Shown here: piece after piece, positions 1 to 8,691 of the stretch
Numbering within the stretch: position 1 is the first letter of the stretch
Layout: the number at the start of each line of letters is the position of its first letter
Assembly: GCF_903819335.1 (NCBI RefSeq)
Contig: NZ_CAIJDE010000029.1
Coordinates: forward strand, 347,741 to 411,740
DNA length: 64,000 bases
Direction of reading: 5' to 3'
Source: Flavobacterium panici
GTDB lineage: Bacteria; Bacteroidota; Bacteroidia; Flavobacteriales; Flavobacteriaceae
Notes under the pieces: model-generated
The model's input: only the letters and a program-made list of their open reading frames with translations
What the model was told of the DNA's origin: nothing
The model's database searches: none
Translations under genes and position numbers: made by a program

Positions 1-206
1 TGACAATAGACAAATCCGGAAATATTTACTTATGCGGAAAAGGAGTTACTGTATTCAATCCGCAAGGAGAAAAAATAGCCCATATTGATGTTCCTGAACC
101 TTGGACAGCTAATATTTGTTTTGGAGGGAAAAAATTTAAAACATTATTTATTACTGCCAGTAAAAGTGTTTATACGATAGAAATGAGCGTTCGAGGAATG
201 AAATAA
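1..206 (+). CDS. SMP-30/gluconolactonase-like protein, 3' end only
   Basis: The window opens inside this gene. Reading from base 3 gives 67 residues and a TAA stop at 204-206. The visible part has repeating short beta-strand segments of a six-bladed propeller, with the phrases DKSGNIYLCGKG and GKKFKTLFITAS. The latter is the typical last-blade motif of the SMP-30/gluconolactonase/LRE family, which hydrolyses sugar lactones using a bound divalent metal. The metal ligands and any signal peptide lie outside the window, so substrate and location cannot be judged. The family assignment rests on the C-terminal motif only. Confidence 0.75.
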   Translation, partial: TIDKSGNIYLCGKGVTVFNPQGEKIAHIDVPEPWTANICFGGKKFKTLFITASKSVYTIEMSVRGMK

Positions 207-450
207 TCGAAGATTTTGATTGAAATTTTATTCGATATTGAGAAATCAGATTTTTTCAGAATCAAAAAACTTCAAAATCATCTTAATTTTATTCGAATTT
301 AGGTTGAATTTTACTTAAAATGAAATTTTACAAAAACACAAAACCTTTCGGAATACCTTATTTTACTACTGTTTTAGTACTCTCTATGATTGCATAAGAA
401 AATATTATGACAAATTTATTTCATTATTAGAAAAACCGCCATACATTTGC

Positions 451-473
451 CTAACAGTGTTAAACAATTTAAT
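451..473. promoter_or_regulatory. TetR-type operator, copy 1 (in front of the regulator)
   Basis: Imperfect palindrome with half-sites TAAC and GTTA (core TAACAGTGTTA) followed by an AT-rich tail ending AATTTAAT. It lies 11 bases upstream of the TetR start codon. Four close copies occur between the regulator and the efflux operon, which suggests autoregulation. Binding is inferred. Confidence 0.65.
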
Positions 474-484
474 GCTCGAATATA

Positions 485-1078
485 ATGGCTAGCAAAGATC
501 GAATTTTAAGACAAAAAGAAGAGACAAGGAATAATATCCTTGGGGCTGCTTATGATATCGTAAAAGATGAAGGCTGGAATGGTTTGAGTATGCGTAAAAT
601 TGCCGACAGAATCGAATATACTGCTCCAATTATTTATGAATACTTTTCGAATAAAGAAGCAATATTAGAAGAATTGACAGGTAAAGGTTTTATTAAACTA
701 ACTAAAGAACTACAAATTGCAATAGATAAGTTTGAAAAACCGGAAGATCAATTAGAAGCCATGTGGATGACTTACTGGGACTTCGCTTTTACAAATACTG
801 AAATGTATCAGTTAATGTTTGGTGTTCAAATGACTTGCTGCGCACAACGATGTTCTGCTCAGGAGGGACCTTACAAACTATTCACTGGTGTTATTGCTGA
901 TGTAATGAAAGACAGCAATCCGAGTGAAGATATCATTAAACAAAAATATTTTACTTTCTTTTCTGTTATTCATGGTTTAATCGCCATCAACATCATTAAC
1001 AAAAGTGATATTTTAGAAACAATAAATGCTCAAATTTTGAAAGATGCCATTGGTGGTATCATCAAATCAATACAATAG
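485..1078 (+). CDS. TetR/AcrR family transcriptional regulator of the RND efflux operon
   Basis: A 197-residue protein with an N-terminal TetR helix-turn-helix at about residues 15-60 (GLSMRKIADRIEYTAPIIYEYF, read here as the usual turn plus the Y-x-Y-F recognition end) and a variable all-helical ligand-binding domain behind it. Length and layout are normal for the family. It lies directly upstream of, and on the same strand as, a three-component efflux system, the usual arrangement for a local repressor that releases DNA when it binds a pump substrate. One palindromic operator lies just before its own start and four more before the membrane fusion gene, so it probably represses itself and the pump. 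The ligand cannot be predicted. Confidence 0.88.
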   Translation: MASKDRILRQKEETRNNILGAAYDIVKDEGWNGLSMRKIADRIEYTAPIIYEYFSNKEAILEELTGKGFIKLTKELQIAIDKFEKPEDQLEAMWMTYWDFAFTNTEMYQLMFGVQMTCCAQRCSAQEGPYKLFTGVIADVMKDSNPSEDIIKQKYFTFFSVIHGLIAINIINKSDILETINAQILKDAIGGIIKSIQ

Positions 1079-1096
1079 ATTTTTTTTCAATTTTTA

Positions 1097-1120
1097 CTTA
1101 ACAGTGTAAAATAATTTAAT
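1097..1120. promoter_or_regulatory. TetR-type operator, copy 2
   Basis: Sequence begins CTTAACAGTGTAAAATAA and ends in TTTAAT. It matches copy 1 except that the right half-site is GTAA instead of GTTA. A short GGAT/ATCC inverted repeat and a run of T residues follow. Confidence 0.6.
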
Positions 1121-1155
1121 TGGATAATATAAAATCCTTTTTTTTATAACCTTAA

Positions 1156-1179
1156 CTTAACACTGTTAGAAAATTTAAT
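1156..1179. promoter_or_regulatory. TetR-type operator, copy 3
   Basis: Core TAACACTGTTA, a clean palindrome, followed by GAAAATTTAAT. Like copy 2 it is followed by a short inverted repeat (AGAG/CTCT) and seven T residues. Copies 2 and 3 are therefore larger duplicated units of about 58 bases. Confidence 0.65.
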
Positions 1180-1211
1180 AGAGTAATAAAAGCTCTTTTT
1201 TTAGACTTTTA

Positions 1212-1235
1212 CTTAACGCCGTTAAATATTTTAAT
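1212..1235. promoter_or_regulatory. TetR-type operator, copy 4
   Basis: Core TAACGCCGTTA followed by AATATTTTAAT. The half-sites TAAC/GTTA are intact and the central three bases differ from the other copies. Confidence 0.6.
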
Positions 1236-1289
1236 AATGATTAAAATAGAATTGAAAATGCTTAAAGTAGGAAAGTTTGCGCACATTTA

Positions 1290-1313
1290 CTTAACAACGT
1301 TAGATAATTTAAT
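1290..1313. promoter_or_regulatory. TetR-type operator, copy 5 (nearest the efflux operon)
   Basis: Core TAACAACGTTA followed by GATAATTTAAT. It ends 10 bases before the first possible start codon of the membrane fusion gene and about 80 bases before the more likely start. This is the best candidate for direct control of the pump promoter. Confidence 0.6.
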
Positions 1314-1323
1314 TTAATTAGAT

Positions 1324-2544
1324 ATGAATCCCGAGAATGCCAGAATACCTAAGAATTTAATCCGAGAAAATGTTCAACCAATTAAAACCAATATGAAAAT
1401 GAAAAATGTAATAATTATAACCAGTTTTGTTCTGGCTTTTGTATTAAGCAGCTGTGGCGACAAAAATCAGGCGCCTACTGCTCCACCACCACCGGTTTTA
1501 CCTGTGTTGGCTATAACAAGTGCAAATACAACTACTGATGCTGAATATCCAGCTGCTATACAAGGAACTGTAGATGTTGAAATTCGCCCGCAAGTAAGCG
1601 GAAACCTTGACAGAATTTTTGTTGACGAAGGTGCTTACGTAAGCAAAGGACAAACTTTATTTAAAATAAACGAACGTCCATACCGTGAGCAGTTAAACAA
1701 TGCTTTAGCAAGTTTACACGCTGCAGAAGCAGCTTTGATTAACGCTAATTTAGAAGTAGATAAATTGACTCCTTTAGTTCAAAACAAAGTAGTTTCTGAT
1801 TATCAATTGAAAACAGCTAAAGCTTCACAAAAAATTGCTGCTGCAAATATTGAACAAGCAAAAGCAATGGTAGGTTCTGCTAAAATTAATTTAGGATATA
1901 CAAATGTTACGGCTCCAGTTAGCGGATACATTGGCAGATTACCTAAAAAACAAGGAAGTTTAGTTTCTGCTTCTGATGTTGAAGCTTTAACAACTTTATC
2001 TGATGTTCATGAAGTATTTGCTTATTTCTCTTTAGGAGAAACAGATTTCATCAACTTTAAAGAGCAATATAAAGGAAGTTCACTTGGTGATAAAATCAAA
2101 AAATTACCTCCAGTTACTTTGATTTTGGCAGATAACAATGCTTATCCTCAAACCGGAAAAATTGATATGGTTGACGGACAGTTTGATAAAACTACCGGAG
2201 CAATCACAATTAGAGCAACTTTCCCAAATGCAAACGGAACATTACGTTCTGGAAACACAGGAAGAATCCGTTTAGGATTACAACACGACGATGCGATTTT
2301 AGTTCCACAGTCGGCTACAGTTGAAATGCAGGATAAAGTATTTGTTTTCACTGTAGGTAAAGACAACAAAGTAACTAAAATGCCTATTACAGTTGTGGGT
2401 AAAAGCGGTACTAATTATTTAATTAAAGAAGGTGTAAAAACTGGTGACCAAATCGTGTTAAGCGGTATTGACAAACTTCAGGATGGACAAGCGATTCAGC
2501 CAGAAAAATCAACTAAAGTTGCCGAAGTAACTAATAAAAAATAA
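1324..2544 (+). CDS. RND efflux periplasmic membrane fusion lipoprotein (AcrA/HlyD family)
   Basis: Adaptor subunit that links the inner-membrane RND pump to the outer-membrane channel. The longest frame starts at 1324, but residues 24 onward read MKMKNVIIITSFVLAF and then a lipobox ending LSSC, so the real start is probably 1393 or 1399. The mature protein would be anchored by the Cys. It has the biotinyl-lipoyl half-motifs (VEIRPQVSGNLDRIFVDEG and YTNVTAPVSGYIGRL) around an alpha-hairpin rich in Ala, then the beta-barrel and membrane-proximal domains. Length is normal. It is 12 bases upstream of the pump gene and forms one operon with it. Confidence 0.93.
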   Translation: MNPENARIPKNLIRENVQPIKTNMKMKNVIIITSFVLAFVLSSCGDKNQAPTAPPPPVLPVLAITSANTTTDAEYPAAIQGTVDVEIRPQVSGNLDRIFVDEGAYVSKGQTLFKINERPYREQLNNALASLHAAEAALINANLEVDKLTPLVQNKVVSDYQLKTAKASQKIAAANIEQAKAMVGSAKINLGYTNVTAPVSGYIGRLPKKQGSLVSASDVEALTTLSDVHEVFAYFSLGETDFINFKEQYKGSSLGDKIKKLPPVTLILADNNAYPQTGKIDMVDGQFDKTTGAITIRATFPNANGTLRSGNTGRIRLGLQHDDAILVPQSATVEMQDKVFVFTVGKDNKVTKMPITVVGKSGTNYLIKEGVKTGDQIVLSGIDKLQDGQAIQPEKSTKVAEVTNKK

Positions 2545-2556
2545 TTCTAAAAGACA

Positions 2557-5500
2557 ATGTTCAAAATATTTATACAAAGACCTGTACTGGCAACCGTAAT
2601 CTCCATTTTATTGGTGATTCTTGGAGTACTTGGTTTAACTAAACTGCCTTTACAACAGTTTCCTGATATTGCGCCGCCATCGGTTTTGGTAACGGCGGTA
2701 TATCCGGGAGCCAACGCAGAAACGGTTTTACGTTCTGTGGCACCTTCTATCGAAGAATCTATAAATGGTGTAGAAAACATGACTTACATGAGTTCTACAG
2801 CAAGTAACGACGGTACCTTGGCAATTACTGTTTTCTTTAAACTGGGTACAGATGCTGACCAAGCTGCTGTAAACGTTCAAAACAGAGTTGCGCAGGCAAC
2901 GAGCCAGCTTCCTGCAGAGGTTGTACAACAAGGTATTGTTACGGCGAAACAACAAAACAGTTTCATCATGGCAATTGGTATGTACACTGATGATGAAGCA
3001 AAATACGATCAGACATTTGTTGCCAACTATGCACAAATCAATATTATTCCGGAGTTAAAACGTATTCCGGGTGTAGGTTCTGCCAGTATTTTTGGTGGTG
3101 TAAAAGATTATTCTATGCGTGTTTGGTTAAACCCAACACAAATGTCAACTTACAAAGTGACTCCAAGTGAAGTTATGGGAGCTATCCAAGATAAAAGTTT
3201 GGAAGCGGCTCCGGGTAAATTTGGAGAGCGAAGCAAAGAAGTTTTTGAATACGTTATTAAATATAAAGGGAAATTAACTAAACCAGAAGATTATGAAAAT
3301 ATTGCTATACGTTCTAATGCAGATGGTTCAGTACTTCGCTTAAAAGATGTTGCGAGAGTAGAACTTGGAGCATACTCTTATAACAGTTTAACTCGTTTAA
3401 ATGGTAAAAAAGGAATTGTAATTGGGGTTATTCAGTTAGCTGGATCTAACTCAAATGATATTCAGATTGCCATTAACAAAATGATGGAAAAGGCTTCTAA
3501 AGATTTTCCTAAAGGCATAAAACACAATATTTTCTATAGTACAAAAGTATCTCTTGACCAATCTATTGAACAAGTTGAGCATACATTATTAGAAGCTTTT
3601 ATACTTGTATTTATTGTGGTATTTATCTTCTTGCAAGATTTTAGATCAACATTAATCCCGGCTATTGCTGTACCTGTAGCAATTTTAGGAACGTTCTTCT
3701 TCATGCAGTTATTCGGATTTTCGATCAACCTTTTAACACTTTTCGCATTAATTCTGGCGATTGGTATTGTGGTCGATGATGCCATTGTGGTAGTCGAAGC
3801 GGTGCATGCGAAAATGGAGCATAAACGCTTGTCTCCAAAAGTCGCAACCCATGAAGCAATGCACGAAATAACGGGTGCTATTATCTCGATTACGCTGGTA
3901 ATGGCTGCTGTATTCCTGCCGGTTGGTTTTATGGAAGGTTCTACAGGAGTTTTCTATCGTCAGTTTGCCTTTACAATGGCAATTGCAATTGTAATTTCGG
4001 CTGTTAATGCCTTAACATTGAGTCCGGCGCTTGCGGCATTATTCTTAAAAGATAATCACGGAGACCACGATCACGATTCAGCTTATGTAAAAAAAGGATT
4101 TAAAGAGAAATTCTTTACCGCTTTCAACAGCAGTTTTGAATCTTTAACGAATCGTTACGTAGGCGGACTTAAATTCTTAATCAGAAGAAAATGGTTGAGT
4201 TTAGGTGGATTAGCTTTAATTGTTGTGGCAACGATTGTAATGGTAAAAACAACTCCTGCAGGATTTATTCCAACAGAGGATCAAGGATTTATTGCGATTG
4301 CAGTAAATACGCCATCTGGAACATCATTAGACGGAACTCAAAAAGTAATGACCGAAGCTGAGAATACTTTAAAAGCATTAGACGCTTCAAGATTCGTAAC
4401 TGCGATTTCAGGTTTCAACTTATTGACAAATTCTACAAGTCCATCTTCTGCAGTTGTATTCGTATTGCTTAAACCAAACGAAGAACGAGGCGAAGTAAAA
4501 AACATTGACGAAATCATGAATCAGGTTCGTGGAAAACTGGGCGCTATTTCTGGCGGAAGTTTCTTCGTATTCAGTTTCCCAACTGTACCTGGATTTAGTA
4601 ACGTTGAGGCTTTAGATTTAGTTTTACAAGATAAAACAGGAGGAAAACTGGATAAATTCAGTGGAATTTCTCAAAACTTTATCGGTGAATTAATGAAACG
4701 TCCGGAAATTGCAGTTGCCTTTACCTCTTTCAAAGCAGATTATCCACAATTACAATTGGAAGTTAATGATGAAAAAGCAAATCAATTAGGCGTAAATGTA
4801 AAAGACATTCTGCAAACCATGCAGGCTTACTTTGGTAGCGCGCAGGCATCTGATTTCAACAGATTTGGTAAATATTACCGTGTTGTAGTTCAGGCTGATA
4901 TTGCCGATAGAGCTGATCCAACAGCAATTGACCGTGTATTTGTGAAAAACAGAACAGGCGAAATGGTGCCAATAAATACTTTAGTAAAACTAACTCGTAT
5001 TTATGGTTCAGAAACCGCATCACGATACAATTTATTTAACTCAATTTCTATTAATGCCATTCCAAAACCAGGATTTAGTTCAGGAGATGCCATTAAAGCA
5101 ATTGAAGAAGTAGCAGCACAACAATTACCTGCAGGTTACGGGTTTGAATTCTCGGGCCAAACTCGTGAGGAGATTTCATCCGGAGGACAATCCGCAACAA
5201 TATTCTTACTGTGTTTGATATTCGTTTATTTCTTACTTGCTGCACAGTACGAAAGTTACATTTTGCCTTTGGCAGTAATCTTATCAATCCCTGCAGGTAT
5301 TTTTGGAGTATTCGTAGCTATTGGTTTAACTGGAATTGAGAACAACATTTATGTACAAGTTGCCCTTGTCATGCTGATTGGACTTCTCGCCAAAAATGCC
5401 ATTCTGATCGTCGAATTTGCCGTACAGAAAAGAAAATCGGGACAAGCGTTAGTTAGAGCTTCAATCGATGCTGCAAAATTACGTTTACGACCAATTATCA

Positions 5501-5724
5501 TGACGTCTCTTGCCTTTATCGTAGGTTTAATACCGATGATGAGCGCAACAGGACCATCAGCTCAAGGTAACCACTCTATTAGTATTGGTGCTGCCGGAGG
5601 TATGATTTCAGGAGTAATTCTAGGTTTGTTTATCATTCCTGTTTTATTCATCATCTTCCAGCATTTACAAGAAAAGGTTTCTGGAAAACCAGTTGCCGTA
5701 ATTCATAACGAAGAAAAAGAATAA
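2557..5724 (+). CDS. RND multidrug efflux pump, inner-membrane subunit (AcrB/HAE1 family)
   Basis: A 1055-residue proton-driven exporter. The N-terminus MFKIFIQRPVLATVISILL is the typical first helix. Two large periplasmic loops separate two groups of membrane helices. The TM4 proton-relay motif GIVVDDAIVVVEA, with the paired Asp, is present at about residue 405, and the second half contains the usual GLLAKNAILIVEFA segment. All hallmarks of the hydrophobe/amphiphile efflux class are intact. The stop codon is followed with no gap by a 36-codon membrane peptide, then by the outer-membrane factor, so a complete tripartite system is encoded. Substrates cannot be read from the sequence. Confidence 0.96.
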   Translation: MFKIFIQRPVLATVISILLVILGVLGLTKLPLQQFPDIAPPSVLVTAVYPGANAETVLRSVAPSIEESINGVENMTYMSSTASNDGTLAITVFFKLGTDADQAAVNVQNRVAQATSQLPAEVVQQGIVTAKQQNSFIMAIGMYTDDEAKYDQTFVANYAQINIIPELKRIPGVGSASIFGGVKDYSMRVWLNPTQMSTYKVTPSEVMGAIQDKSLEAAPGKFGERSKEVFEYVIKYKGKLTKPEDYENIAIRSNADGSVLRLKDVARVELGAYSYNSLTRLNGKKGIVIGVIQLAGSNSNDIQIAINKMMEKASKDFPKGIKHNIFYSTKVSLDQSIEQVEHTLLEAFILVFIVVFIFLQDFRSTLIPAIAVPVAILGTFFFMQLFGFSINLLTLFALILAIGIVVDDAIVVVEAVHAKMEHKRLSPKVATHEAMHEITGAIISITLVMAAVFLPVGFMEGSTGVFYRQFAFTMAIAIVISAVNALTLSPALAALFLKDNHGDHDHDSAYVKKGFKEKFFTAFNSSFESLTNRYVGGLKFLIRRKWLSLGGLALIVVATIVMVKTTPAGFIPTEDQGFIAIAVNTPSGTSLDGTQKVMTEAENTLKALDASRFVTAISGFNLLTNSTSPSSAVVFVLLKPNEERGEVKNIDEIMNQVRGKLGAISGGSFFVFSFPTVPGFSNVEALDLVLQDKTGGKLDKFSGISQNFIGELMKRPEIAVAFTSFKADYPQLQLEVNDEKANQLGVNVKDILQTMQAYFGSAQASDFNRFGKYYRVVVQADIADRADPTAIDRVFVKNRTGEMVPINTLVKLTRIYGSETASRYNLFNSISINAIPKPGFSSGDAIKAIEEVAAQQLPAGYGFEFSGQTREEISSGGQSATIFLLCLIFVYFLLAAQYESYILPLAVILSIPAGIFGVFVAIGLTGIENNIYVQVALVMLIGLLAKNAILIVEFAVQKRKSGQALVRASIDAAKLRLRPIIMTSLAFIVGLIPMMSATGPSAQGNHSISIGAAGGMISGVILGLFIIPVLFIIFQHLQEKVSGKPVAVIHNEEKE

Positions 5725-5835
5725 ATGGAAAACTATATAACCACAGCTTTAGTAGCCATCATAATTGGCATCGCTTATATATCGTACAGAATCTCAAAAG
5801 ATCTTGAAACTAAAGAGACTTGTACAGAAATTTAA
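5725..5835 (+). CDS. 36-residue single-pass membrane peptide in the efflux operon
   Basis: The ATG directly follows the TAA of the pump gene. The frame encodes 36 residues beginning MENYITTALVAIIIGIAYIS, so residues 6-20 form one hydrophobic helix, with a charged tail YRISKDLETKETCTEI. Zero spacing suggests translational coupling. Small single-helix proteins bound to RND pumps are known elsewhere (AcrZ with AcrB). I see no sequence kinship to AcrZ, so a similar role is only a guess. The alternative is a chance frame, but the abutting start and the well-formed membrane helix argue for a real gene. Confidence 0.55.
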   Translation: MENYITTALVAIIIGIAYISYRISKDLETKETCTEI

Positions 5836-5868
5836 CCCTTTGGGATGAAAAAATATTTTAACACATAG

Positions 5869-5893
5869 AGACATAGTTTTTTTGTCTATGTCT
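5869..5893. repeat. Short inverted repeat between pump and outer-membrane factor
   Basis: Arms AGACATAG and CTATGTCT are separated by a T-rich 9-base loop. It lies in the 207-base gap before the outer-membrane factor gene. It could be a weak terminator or mRNA processing hairpin, or one of the many intergenic palindromes of this genome. Confidence 0.5.
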
Positions 5894-6042
5894 AACAAAA
5901 GAGAGCAAAAGAAACAAGTTTCCACACATAGCTAAGCTATTTTAAACTAGTGAAACGCCTTTTTAAAAGCCTCAACAAACTATGTTTCATTGTGTTTAAA
6001 AAAATCACACCTAACGGATAAAAAAAATTAATAAAAGAAAGA

Positions 6043-7461
6043 ATGAAAAATCATATAACCAAAATCGTGACCTTCGCCATTCTGATCACGACATTAATAT
6101 CCTGTAAAGTTTCGAAGGATATTGAAACTCCAAAAGATGCATTTCCTGAGAATTTCAGGAATGCATCAACTTCGAGTGATACAACAAGTATTGCTGATGT
6201 GGAGTGGAAAAACTTCTTTACCGAAAAAGATATTATCAAATTGATCGACAGCGCCGTTGAGAGAAACAACGATTTGCAGATTGCCGAAAAAAACATTGAA
6301 ATTGCACAATACAGATTTACACAATCAAAATGGGGAAATGTTCCTCAGGTTAATTTATTTGTAAACGCAAGCACAAGCAATCCGTCTGACAATAGTTTTA
6401 CAGGATTGAACTTAAATCAGGCAATTGGTGCGAAACATATTGACGATTATTCTGCCGGAGCTTCGCTTTCGTGGGAAGCTGATATCTGGGGAAAAATCAG
6501 AAATCAGAAAAAAGGTGCTTATGCAGGATATTTACAATCTGCAGAAGTTAAAAAAGCATTGCAGACCAATATTGTTGCTAATGTTTCAAGAGGATATTAC
6601 AACCTTTTAATGCTGGATGCACAATTAGAAATTGCCAGACAAAATCTAAAATTAAATGATAGTACAACCAATATTATCAAATTAAAATACGATGCTGGTC
6701 AGGTAACTACATTAGCGATTCAACAATCTGAAGCACAGAAATTAAACTCGGCGCAATTGATTCCTTTATTGGAACAAAACATTGCAATTCAGGAAAATGC
6801 TTTAAGTGTTTTAACAGGTTCTTTTCCGAATTCTAAAGAAAGAACAATTAAGTTAAGTGCAATTGAAGTTAAAAACAATACCGCTATCGGAATTCCGTCT
6901 TCATTAGTAAGCAGAAGACCAGATGTAAAAAGTGCTGAATTAGCTCTTAAAGCGGCAAACGCAAATGTTGGAATCACAAAAGCGGATTTATATCCAACTT
7001 TAAGAATTACTGCTCAAGGCGGAGTAAACTCTTTTGAAACCAGCAATTGGTTCAACATTCCGGCTTCATTATTCGGAACTGTTGCAGGAGGTTTAACACA
7101 ACCGCTTTTGAACAACAAAAGAGTAAGAACACAATATAATATTGCTGTTGCAGAAAGAGAAAAAGCTGTTTTAAGTTTCAGACAATCTGTTTTGGTTGCT
7201 GTAAGCGAAGTTTCTGATGCTTTAGTTAAAGTAGAGAAATTACAACAACAGGAAACTTTCTTAAAAGAAAAAGTAAAAACTTTACAGCAAGCGATTAAAA
7301 ATGCTAACCTATTATTCAAAAATGGTATGGCAGAATATCTTGAAGTTTTAACAGCGCAAGCGAATTTATTGCAAAGCGAACTGGAACTTGCTGATGTTAA
7401 AAGACAACAACTTACAGCTAATACTGAATTGTACCGCGCACTGGGCGGAGGCTGGAAATAA
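6043..7461 (+). CDS. Outer-membrane factor lipoprotein (TolC/NodT family)
   Basis: A 472-residue outer-membrane channel of the tripartite efflux system. The N-terminus MKNHITKIVTFAILITTLIS ends in Cys, a lipoprotein signal. Two OEP repeats follow, each with long amphipathic helices rich in Ala, Gln and Asn. The phrase SSLVSRRPDVKSAELALKAA is the standard family motif at about residues 286-305. Length is normal for NodT-type proteins. It is the last gene of the operon, and a hairpin with a T-run follows at about 7503. Confidence 0.93.
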   Translation: MKNHITKIVTFAILITTLISCKVSKDIETPKDAFPENFRNASTSSDTTSIADVEWKNFFTEKDIIKLIDSAVERNNDLQIAEKNIEIAQYRFTQSKWGNVPQVNLFVNASTSNPSDNSFTGLNLNQAIGAKHIDDYSAGASLSWEADIWGKIRNQKKGAYAGYLQSAEVKKALQTNIVANVSRGYYNLLMLDAQLEIARQNLKLNDSTTNIIKLKYDAGQVTTLAIQQSEAQKLNSAQLIPLLEQNIAIQENALSVLTGSFPNSKERTIKLSAIEVKNNTAIGIPSSLVSRRPDVKSAELALKAANANVGITKADLYPTLRITAQGGVNSFETSNWFNIPASLFGTVAGGLTQPLLNNKRVRTQYNIAVAEREKAVLSFRQSVLVAVSEVSDALVKVEKLQQQETFLKEKVKTLQQAIKNANLLFKNGMAEYLEVLTAQANLLQSELELADVKRQQLTANTELYRALGGGWK

Positions 7462-7502
7462 TACCTGTTACATTACCCGTTAATTATTTATTTTTTGAGA
7501 GG

Positions 7503-7540
7503 AAAACGCTGTGAGACTTAGGTTTCATGGCGTTTTTTAG
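7503..7540 (+). terminator. Probable terminator of the efflux operon
   Basis: Arms AAAACGC and GCGTTTTTT flank a partly paired centre (TGTGA/TCATG), and a T-rich stretch follows. The stem has two mismatches, so it is weaker than the other terminators in the window. Confidence 0.45.
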
Positions 7541-7548
7541 TTTTTTTT

Positions 7549-7787
7549 TGCCACTAAGGCACTAAGGCACTAAGTTTTTTTAAGTTTCTCGCAGATTTTG
7601 CAGATTGACCAGATTTTTTTTATGCCACAGATTACTCAGATTAAAAGGATTTTTATCTGCTTAATCTCCAAAATCTGCGAGAGCTTTTTTTATTCTCATT
7701 TTTTGTCAGGCTGAGCGAAGTCGAAGACCCGCAATCAAAATCGACAATCTTTGCAGAGCCTCTTTGCGATCCTTCGACTTCGCTCAG
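7549..7787. repeat. Cluster of intergenic inverted repeats
   Basis: The gap 7462-8012 has no gene. It holds a GGCACTAA tandem triplet near 7552. A long imperfect inverted repeat built from CAGATT words follows, with arms near 7588-7606 and 7663-7682. A separate pair of perfect 16-base arms CTGAGCGAAGTCGAAG (7711-7726) and its reverse complement (7772-7787) follows that. The CAGATT type recurs at 33613 and 42238. Confidence 0.7.
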
Positions 7788-7967
7788 GATGATAAACTGT
7801 GTGGTTACTTCACTCCTACTATCGGTTCCAAAAAAAACTTAAAATAAAACTTCGCGCCTTAGTGGCAAATAATCTAAAATCTACCTCTAAAATCTACAAT
7901 CAAAAAACTTGTCCCAAATGCCCCTAAAATAGTCGTAAATAACTATTTCATGAAAAAACAAGAATAG

Positions 7968-7975
7968 TATATTTG
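7968..7975 (+). promoter_or_regulatory. Promoter -7 element for the DoxX-like gene group
   Basis: TATATTTG matches the Bacteroidetes -7 consensus TAnnTTTG, 37 bases before the start codon at 8013. No exact TTG is found at the -33 position, where the sequence reads TTT. Confidence 0.5.
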
Positions 7976-8012
7976 TAATACATTAACTAATAACTATTTA
8001 AAAATAAACCAC

Positions 8013-8393
8013 ATGAAAAAAGCAAAAATTATTTTTTGGATTGCAACTACAATTATTTTTCTATTTGAAGGCGTTATGCCAGCTTTGACTTCCCAGTCTG
8101 AAATGGCTAAAGAAGGGATCAGACATTTAGGTTATCCGGAGTATTTTGGAAATGCATTAGTGATTTTCAAAATTCTGGGAGTTCTCGTTTTAGTAATTCC
8201 GTCTGTTCCTAAAAATGTAAAAGAATGGGCTTACGCCGGATTTGGTTTCGACTTTATATTTGCTTCAATAAGTCATTTTGCGGTTGACGGCATTAACTTT
8301 CAAAGTTTTTTTCCGTTAATCTTTTTAGTGATTTTGGCAATCTCATATATCTATTATCATAAAATCGAGCGATACAAAAATATTGCTTTGTAA
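8013..8393 (+). CDS. DoxX-like family membrane protein
   Basis: A 126-residue protein with four predicted membrane helices (about residues 8-26, 47-65, 72-90 and 98-117). The pattern FLFEGVMPALTSQ, then HLGYPEYFGNALVIFKILG, is typical of the DoxX-like (DoxX_2) family common in Flavobacteria. The function of these small membrane proteins is not settled, and links to redox or thiosulfate metabolism exist for other DoxX members only. It is the first of five closely spaced genes on this strand and has its own -7 promoter box upstream. Confidence 0.82.
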   Translation: MKKAKIIFWIATTIIFLFEGVMPALTSQSEMAKEGIRHLGYPEYFGNALVIFKILGVLVLVIPSVPKNVKEWAYAGFGFDFIFASISHFAVDGINFQSFFPLIFLVILAISYIYYHKIERYKNIAL

Positions 8394-8405
8394 CACTTTC
8401 CTGCG

Positions 8406-8615
8406 ATGATAGAAGTTTTTAAAACAAATGTTCAGGAAGTTGAGCAATCAGTAATGATTGTTGGGAAACTTCTTGAACATTTCCCAAACAGCATCGTCAA
8501 TTTTGATCTCGAAGACTGCGATAAAATTCTTCGGGTTCACGCTGCTTCTATTTCAAACCATAAAATAATTGAACTTCTAAATTCGCATGGTTTTCATTGC
8601 GAAGCACTTCCGTAA
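8406..8615 (+). CDS. Small conserved protein, HMA-like fold without metal Cys
   Basis: A 69-residue protein (MIEVFKTNVQEVEQSVMIVG at the start) with an alternating beta-alpha-beta pattern, a conserved central NFDLEDCDKILRV and a C-terminal HGFHCEALP. Size and layout resemble the ferredoxin-like fold of heavy-metal-associated (CopZ-type) domains, but the N-terminal CxxC metal site is absent, so metal carriage is unlikely. It starts 12 bases after the DoxX-like gene and is probably co-transcribed. No function is recognised. Confidence 0.65.
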   Translation: MIEVFKTNVQEVEQSVMIVGKLLEHFPNSIVNFDLEDCDKILRVHAASISNHKIIELLNSHGFHCEALP

Positions 8616-8691
8616 ATTTACAATTTATTGATTTACAAAATATTACAATAAAAATCGTACTTTTGAGATACTAACATCTAAACCACAAAAA

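Noticed and set aside
320..397. 25-codon plus-strand frame with a hydrophobic end
   Set aside because: Too short, no ribosome binding site or neighbour support. The gap 207-484 otherwise shows only the first operator.
1324..1392. Start of the membrane fusion protein at 1324
   Set aside because: The 23 extra residues would precede and spoil an otherwise normal lipoprotein signal beginning at 1393 or 1399.
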